In this document: in pieces, positions 61,101-64,000 of the stretch
Numbering within the stretch: the stretch's first letter is position 1
Layout: each line of letters starts with the position of its first letter
DNA from: Streptomyces uncialis
GTDB lineage: Bacteria > Actinomycetota > Actinomycetes > Streptomycetales > Streptomycetaceae
Direction of reading: 5' to 3'
DNA: 64,000 bases
Assembly (NCBI RefSeq): GCF_001905345.1
Contig: NZ_LFBV01000008.1
Coordinates: 62,001-126,000, forward strand
Program-made: the position numbers and the translations under genes
Notes under the pieces: generated by a model
What the model was told of the DNA's origin: nothing
The model's database searches: none
The model's input: only the letters and a program-made list of their open reading frames with translations

Positions 61101-61328
61101 GCGACCGGCCCGCACGCCGGTCCCCGCTCCGGACCCGGCGGCCCGATCGCCGCCGCGCGCACCGGACTTGCCGAGGATCACTCCGCCCGGCCTGCGGGGG
61201 GCCGCCGGGGCGGCCCCGCCCGTGGAACCGGCGCCCGACCTCGTACCGGACTCCTCGTCGTCCCGCTCCCCGGTCCGGGCGTCCCTCTGGTCCTGCCGGG
61301 CCTCGCCCTTCTGCTCCGCGTCCGACAT
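58149..61328 (-). CDS. membrane Ser/Thr protein kinase with long repetitive N-terminus (fourth of four)
   Basis: The protein has 1059 residues from the ATG at 61328 (GAGGGG upstream). Residues 1-360 are low-complexity, including repeats of DREPAD/DRKPAD units at about 181-270; most bacterial kinases have the catalytic domain at the N-terminus. The kinase (362-625) is intact: GRGGMGTVW, Lys394, HRDVKPSN (490-497), DFG (510-512). After a linker with Pro/Gly runs come a membrane helix (TLMVIAMVVAIAVIAGIVAL), a Lys/Asp/Gly stalk (KDQGKDDGKDKGKNDG), and the shared outer domain (GFSVGLPEGWSFRSTSAAGA). It is probably the first transcribed of the leftward row. The Lys/Asp stalk is unusual among the four. 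Confidence 0.9.
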   Translation of the reverse strand: MSDAEQKGEARQDQRDARTGERDDEESGTRSGAGSTGGAAPAAPRRPGGVILGKSGARGGDRAAGSGAGTGVRAGRSGADQDGDAGRDAVSSTSGAPGTGGRPGTSGGPAMSGGPGQAPDPRALPPAGRAGKSDRGGAASGLSGSQSDGGSAEPPAAAPSPSAPVAPATASPSGAEPSGRPADRKPAEPADRRSAEPADREPVGPAARKSADREAAGSADREPVDREPADRKPADRKPVDREPTDRKPADRKPAEPVDRESPDREPADRGPAGVPAPRGTEKNPASDPGRAKGTEGNRNPDPDPDPAKGAGKSSLGDGGKDVAPARSEPVKREEPAPKSGRTAPAPARNRGATPAAPERLLAGRYRLGDVLGRGGMGTVWRAQDEILGRTVAVKELRFPNSIDEEEKRRLITRTLREAKAIARIRNNSAVTVYDVVDEDDRPWIVMELVEGKSLAEAIREDGLLTPRRAAEVGLAVLDVLRAAHSEGILHRDVKPSNVLIADDGRVVLTDFGIAQVEGDPSITSTGMLVGAPSYISPERARGHRPGPAADLWSLGGLLYASVEGIPPYDKGSAIATLTAVMTEPLDPPQNAGPLEEVIYGLLAKDPEQRLDDAGARALLTHVVSAPEGTVTAGSDPTMVVAMPVVPRSVGDRKGERWGERKKRSARKGAAGAAGAAGAVAPGAARPVPPPPRPAPAVGASASGAPATDRPARPGGAGSAHDGYGPPTTGLLAGYNAGAATGAPAGRSAGTGAAGGPGTPVPSASASGPVDRSATGSAAPRAALTDVVPRRTLMVIAMVVAIAVIAGIVALVMREDPGTGAKTSDKVASSGATTGDDDKDGGEKDGAAPDGPTPGPDGATKDTGDGKDTEGTGTGSDPGKGTTADPATTPGKDGSGKDQGKDDGKDKGKNDGAGSGTGVASTYKHGQGFSVGLPEGWSFRSTSAAGARFTGPGGQRLLIGWTSTPKSDAAADWRNQEGSMRRAQYERIRIESVGFRGWESADWEFTYVEGGTKYRVTNRGFVVDSSQGYAIMYTAKAADWSGDERRDTWRTFTRTFQPRS

Positions 61329-61442
61329 GCGTCCCCTCGTGCAACCCGCCCTGACAGAGCCTTCATTGTCCCCCACCGGGGGACCGCCCGACGCCCCGGG
61401 TCGGCCGTCGTCGATGATGGCCGGGTCAAGGGAGGAACGGTC

Positions 61443-62537
61443 GTGCCCGTATCCGGCACCGCGTTGTCGCGGCGTCCCCCGCTCCGGCGGCTCAGCGCGG
61501 CAACCGTACGGTACCGGGCTCCGTTCGCCCTGTTGCTGGCCTTGACCCTGCTGTTTCCCGTGCCGGCCGGTTCCGCGCCGCACACGCCTCCGGCGTGGAC
61601 CGCGCCGACCGTGACGGCACTGTCAGCCACCCTCCCCTCCCTGACCCGTGAGGGCAAGGCCCGGACCGTCGCGGCCCTCGCCACGGCCGGTGACTCCGGC
61701 CACTTCGTCCGCACCGGACCCGCCCTCACCCGGGCCGCGCCCTTCCCCGCGGGCAGCCTCACCAAGACCTTCGTCGCGACGGTCGTCCTCCAGCTCGCCG
61801 CCGAACGCGAACTGTCGCTGGACGCCCCGGTGGACACCTATCTCCCCGGGCTGATCCGGGGCAACGGCAACGACGGACGGGCCGTCACCCTCCGTCAGCT
61901 GCTCACCCATACCTCCGGGCTGCGGGACTTCGCGGCCCGGACCCGGGGGACGGGCCGGGTGTCCGTGGCCCGGGCGCTCTCGATCGCGCTGGCACAGCGG
62001 CCCGCCCCGAGAGGCGGGTTCCACTACTCCAACACCAACTACGTGGTCCTCGGCGAGGTGGTCGAGCGGGTGACCGGCCGCTCCTACGCGCGGGAGGTCC
62101 GCCGCCGGTTGATCCTCCCGCTGGGGCTGACGGGCACCCGCTTCCCGGCCACCCCCCGGGCGGCGGGCGCGTCCGGTGACCTGGTGTCGACACTGGACGA
62201 CCTCAACGCCTTCCACACGGCGCTGCTGAGCGGCGCGCTGCTGGCGCCGCCGCAGCTGCGGACGATGCTGGACACCCGGGCCACCGGAGGTGTGTACGGC
62301 ATGGGTGTCCTTCCCACGGAACTGCCGTGCGGGGTCACCGTCTGGGGCCACGCCGGCCGGATTCCCGGCACCTGGGCCCGCAGCGCGGTCGCCGCCGACG
62401 GCACCCGGGCCGTCACCTACCGCACGGACACCGACACACCGCCCCGGCCGGGCGGGGAGCTGCCACTGCTGACGGCCGTGTTCTGCCCGCCCGGCACCCG
62501 CCCCACCCCGCCCGAAGACCCACCCGGCCCCTCCTGA
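61443..62537 (+). CDS. secreted serine hydrolase (class C beta-lactamase / DD-peptidase family)
   Basis: The 364-residue protein has a hydrophobic N-terminal segment after a basic start (APFALLLALTLLFPVPAG, likely signal peptide or anchor). The active-site SxxK is Ser105-x-x-Lys108 in PAGSLTKTF and the YxN is Tyr195-Ser-Asn197 in HYSNTNY. A GHAG near the end stands for the KTG-type element. It acts outside the membrane as a D-Ala-D-Ala carboxypeptidase, esterase or related hydrolase. GTG at 61443 is preceded by GGGAGG at seven bases. It is divergent from the fourth kinase (114 bp apart). Confidence 0.88.
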   Translation: MPVSGTALSRRPPLRRLSAATVRYRAPFALLLALTLLFPVPAGSAPHTPPAWTAPTVTALSATLPSLTREGKARTVAALATAGDSGHFVRTGPALTRAAPFPAGSLTKTFVATVVLQLAAERELSLDAPVDTYLPGLIRGNGNDGRAVTLRQLLTHTSGLRDFAARTRGTGRVSVARALSIALAQRPAPRGGFHYSNTNYVVLGEVVERVTGRSYAREVRRRLILPLGLTGTRFPATPRAAGASGDLVSTLDDLNAFHTALLSGALLAPPQLRTMLDTRATGGVYGMGVLPTELPCGVTVWGHAGRIPGTWARSAVAADGTRAVTYRTDTDTPPRPGGELPLLTAVFCPPGTRPTPPEDPPGPS

Positions 62538-62576
62538 ACCCGCCCCGCCGACCGGCGGCCCCACCGGCCCCGCCCC

Positions 62577-62595
62577 GGATTACGGGACAGCTCTT
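62577..62595. mobile_element. solitary terminal repeat related to the MITE
   Basis: GGATTACGGGACAGCTCTT matches the right end of the element at 54922-54943, apart from a few changes, but has no partner nearby. It overlaps the glpD stop codon (TAA on the minus strand, 62594-62596). Probably a remnant of an excised or decayed element. Confidence 0.55.
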
Positions 62596-64000
62596 AGCCC
62601 AGCGGGACGATGTCGGGCGCGCCGAGGCGTGCCGCGTCGGCCGTGAGGTCGTCGGGCTGCCGCTGGGACTCGCGCTCCGCCTCCACCCGCTTCTCGTAGT
62701 GCTGGACCTCCCGGTCGGTCCGCTCCTTGTCCCAGCCGAGCACCGGTGCCATCAGCTCGGCGGCCTCCCGTGCGCAGCGGGTGCCCCGGTCGAACGTCTC
62801 GATGGAGATCCGGGTCCGCCGGGTGAGGACGTCGTCCAGATGGCGGGCGCCCTCGTGGGAGGCCGCGTAGACGACCTCGGCGCGCAGATAGTCGTCCGCG
62901 CCCTGGAGCGGGGCCGCGAGACCCGGATCGTCGGCGATCAGGGCGAGCACCTCTTCGCTCAGCGAGCCGTAGCGGTTGAGCAGATGCTCGACCCGGACCA
63001 CATGGAGACCCGTCCGCGCGGCGGTCCGCGCACGGGCGTTCCACAGGGCGCGGTAGCCCTCGGCCCCGACCAGCGGCACGTCCTCGGTGACGCATTCGGC
63101 GACCCGCTGGTCGAGCGCGTGGACCGCCTCGTCCACCGCGTCCTTGGCCATCACCCGGTACGTCGTGTACTTGCCGCCCGCGACGACGACGAGGCCGGGT
63201 ACGGGGTGGGCGACCGTGTGTTCACGGGACAGCTTGCTGGTGGCGTCGGACTCCCCGGCGAGCAGGGGGCGCAGCCCCGCGTAGACGCCCTGGACGTCGT
63301 CACGGGTGAGGGGGACCGCGAGGACCGAGTTCACATGCTCCAGCAGATAGTCGATGTCGGCGCTGGAGGCGGCGGGGTGGGCCTTGTCGAGATCCCAGTC
63401 GGTGTCGGTGGTGCCGACGATCCAGTGCCGGCCCCAGGGGATGACGAACAGGACGCTCTTCTCCGTACGGAGGATCAGTCCGGTGCTGGAGTTGATGCGG
63501 TCCTTGGGGACGACGAGGTGGATGCCCTTGGAGGCGCGGACGTGGAACTGGCCGCGCTCACCGACCATCGCCTGGGTGTCGTCGGTCCACACACCGGTGG
63601 CGTTGACGACCTGCTTGGCGCGGATCTCGTACTCACCGCCGCCGCCCTCGACGTCCTGGACCCGGGCGCCGACGACCCGCTCCCCCTCGCGCAGAAAGCC
63701 GGTGACCCGGGCGCGGTTGGCGACCTTCGCCCCGTACGCCGCCGCGGTGCGGACCAGGGTGGCGACATAGCGGGCGTCGTCCATCTGGGCGTCGTAGTAC
63801 TGGAGGGCGCCGGTCAGGGCGTCCTTCTTCAGACAGGGGGCGACCCGCAGGGCGTGGCCGCGGGACAGATGGCGGTGCGTCGGCAGGCCCCGGCCATGGC
63901 CCCTGGCCATCGACATGGCGTCGTACAGGGCGACGCCCGATCCCGCGTACCACCGCTCCCACCCCTTGTGCTGCAAGGGGTAGAGGAACGGGACCGGCTT
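62594..64000 (-). CDS. glpD: glycerol-3-phosphate dehydrogenase, C-terminal part
   Basis: 469 codons lie in the window; the N-terminus (FAD-binding start) is beyond the right edge. Visible features: YAGSGVALYDAMSMARG, CLKKDALTGALQYYDAQMDD, NATGVWTDDTQAMVGERGQF, RASKGIHLVVPKDRINSSTG, WGRHWIVGTTDTDWD and the C-terminal cap VVAGGKYTTYRVMAKDAVDE. It oxidises glycerol-3-phosphate to DHAP at the membrane and passes electrons to quinone. Its stop codon lies within a MITE-type terminal repeat. The length visible fits the usual enzyme of about 530-580 residues. Confidence 0.93.
   Translation of the reverse strand, partial: KPVPFLYPLQHKGWERWYAGSGVALYDAMSMARGHGRGLPTHRHLSRGHALRVAPCLKKDALTGALQYYDAQMDDARYVATLVRTAAAYGAKVANRARVTGFLREGERVVGARVQDVEGGGGEYEIRAKQVVNATGVWTDDTQAMVGERGQFHVRASKGIHLVVPKDRINSSTGLILRTEKSVLFVIPWGRHWIVGTTDTDWDLDKAHPAASSADIDYLLEHVNSVLAVPLTRDDVQGVYAGLRPLLAGESDATSKLSREHTVAHPVPGLVVVAGGKYTTYRVMAKDAVDEAVHALDQRVAECVTEDVPLVGAEGYRALWNARARTAARTGLHVVRVEHLLNRYGSLSEEVLALIADDPGLAAPLQGADDYLRAEVVYAASHEGARHLDDVLTRRTRISIETFDRGTRCAREAAELMAPVLGWDKERTDREVQHYEKRVEAERESQRQPDDLTADAARLGAPDIVPLG

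Overview
This window is chromosomal DNA from a Streptomyces-type actinomycete. The GC content is very high, GTG starts and 4-nt start/stop overlaps are frequent, and several families are typical of the genus: an XRE-DUF5753/DUF397 pair, PspC kinases, a LAxTG sortase substrate, DUF6350, and the folD/purH/purN/sucCD neighbourhood. It holds about 44 genes, two of them cut by the window edges. No rRNA, tRNA, prophage or CRISPR system was seen.

Layout. 1-7.1 kb is central metabolism: a partial HTH regulator, NADP-isocitrate dehydrogenase, a DUF3017 protein, folD, a membrane protein, and purH-purN. 7.7-14.5 kb has two envelope proteins, a chimeric HTH/sigma-like membrane protein and sucC-sucD. 15.5-23.8 kb is a MoxR-AAA/vWA cluster: vWA, DUF5682 and AAA on the minus strand, divergent from a SWIM-finger protein and a DUF5691 protein. 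It resembles the poorly understood yehLMPQ set of E. coli. 24.4-33.6 kb has a B12-binding mutase subunit (IcmB type), a lipase, an M23 peptidase, the PcrA/UvrD helicase, a small membrane protein and an NlpC/P60 peptidase. 33.6-37.4 kb is a PspC sensor kinase/LuxR regulator pair divergent from a PspC protein. 38.3-44.7 kb has membrane and flavin-type proteins, the DUF5753/DUF397 pair, guaA, and a chorismate mutase gene behind what looks like a leaderless aromatic attenuator. 45.3-50.0 kb has a LAxTG surface protein, a GMC oxidoreductase and an aldehyde dehydrogenase. 50.9-61.3 kb is a row of four related membrane kinases, one a pseudokinase. The right end has a serine hydrolase and a partial glpD.

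The most striking non-coding feature is a family of six composite intergenic repeats, near 8.7, 14.8, 23.8, 31.3, 37.4 and 50.1 kb. Each has one strongly conserved core of about 150 bp, flanked on both sides by inward-facing copies of a GGGGCGCGGGGAACTGCGC-type motif with a period near 70-73 bp, and most are bounded by a short inverted repeat. Inside the otherwise nearly invariant core is a segment of exactly 15 nt that differs in every copy. Separately, a 164-bp MITE-like element sits between two kinase genes, and a lone related terminal repeat touches the glpD stop codon.

Functions are inferred from family recognition and visible motifs only. No database search or folding program was run.
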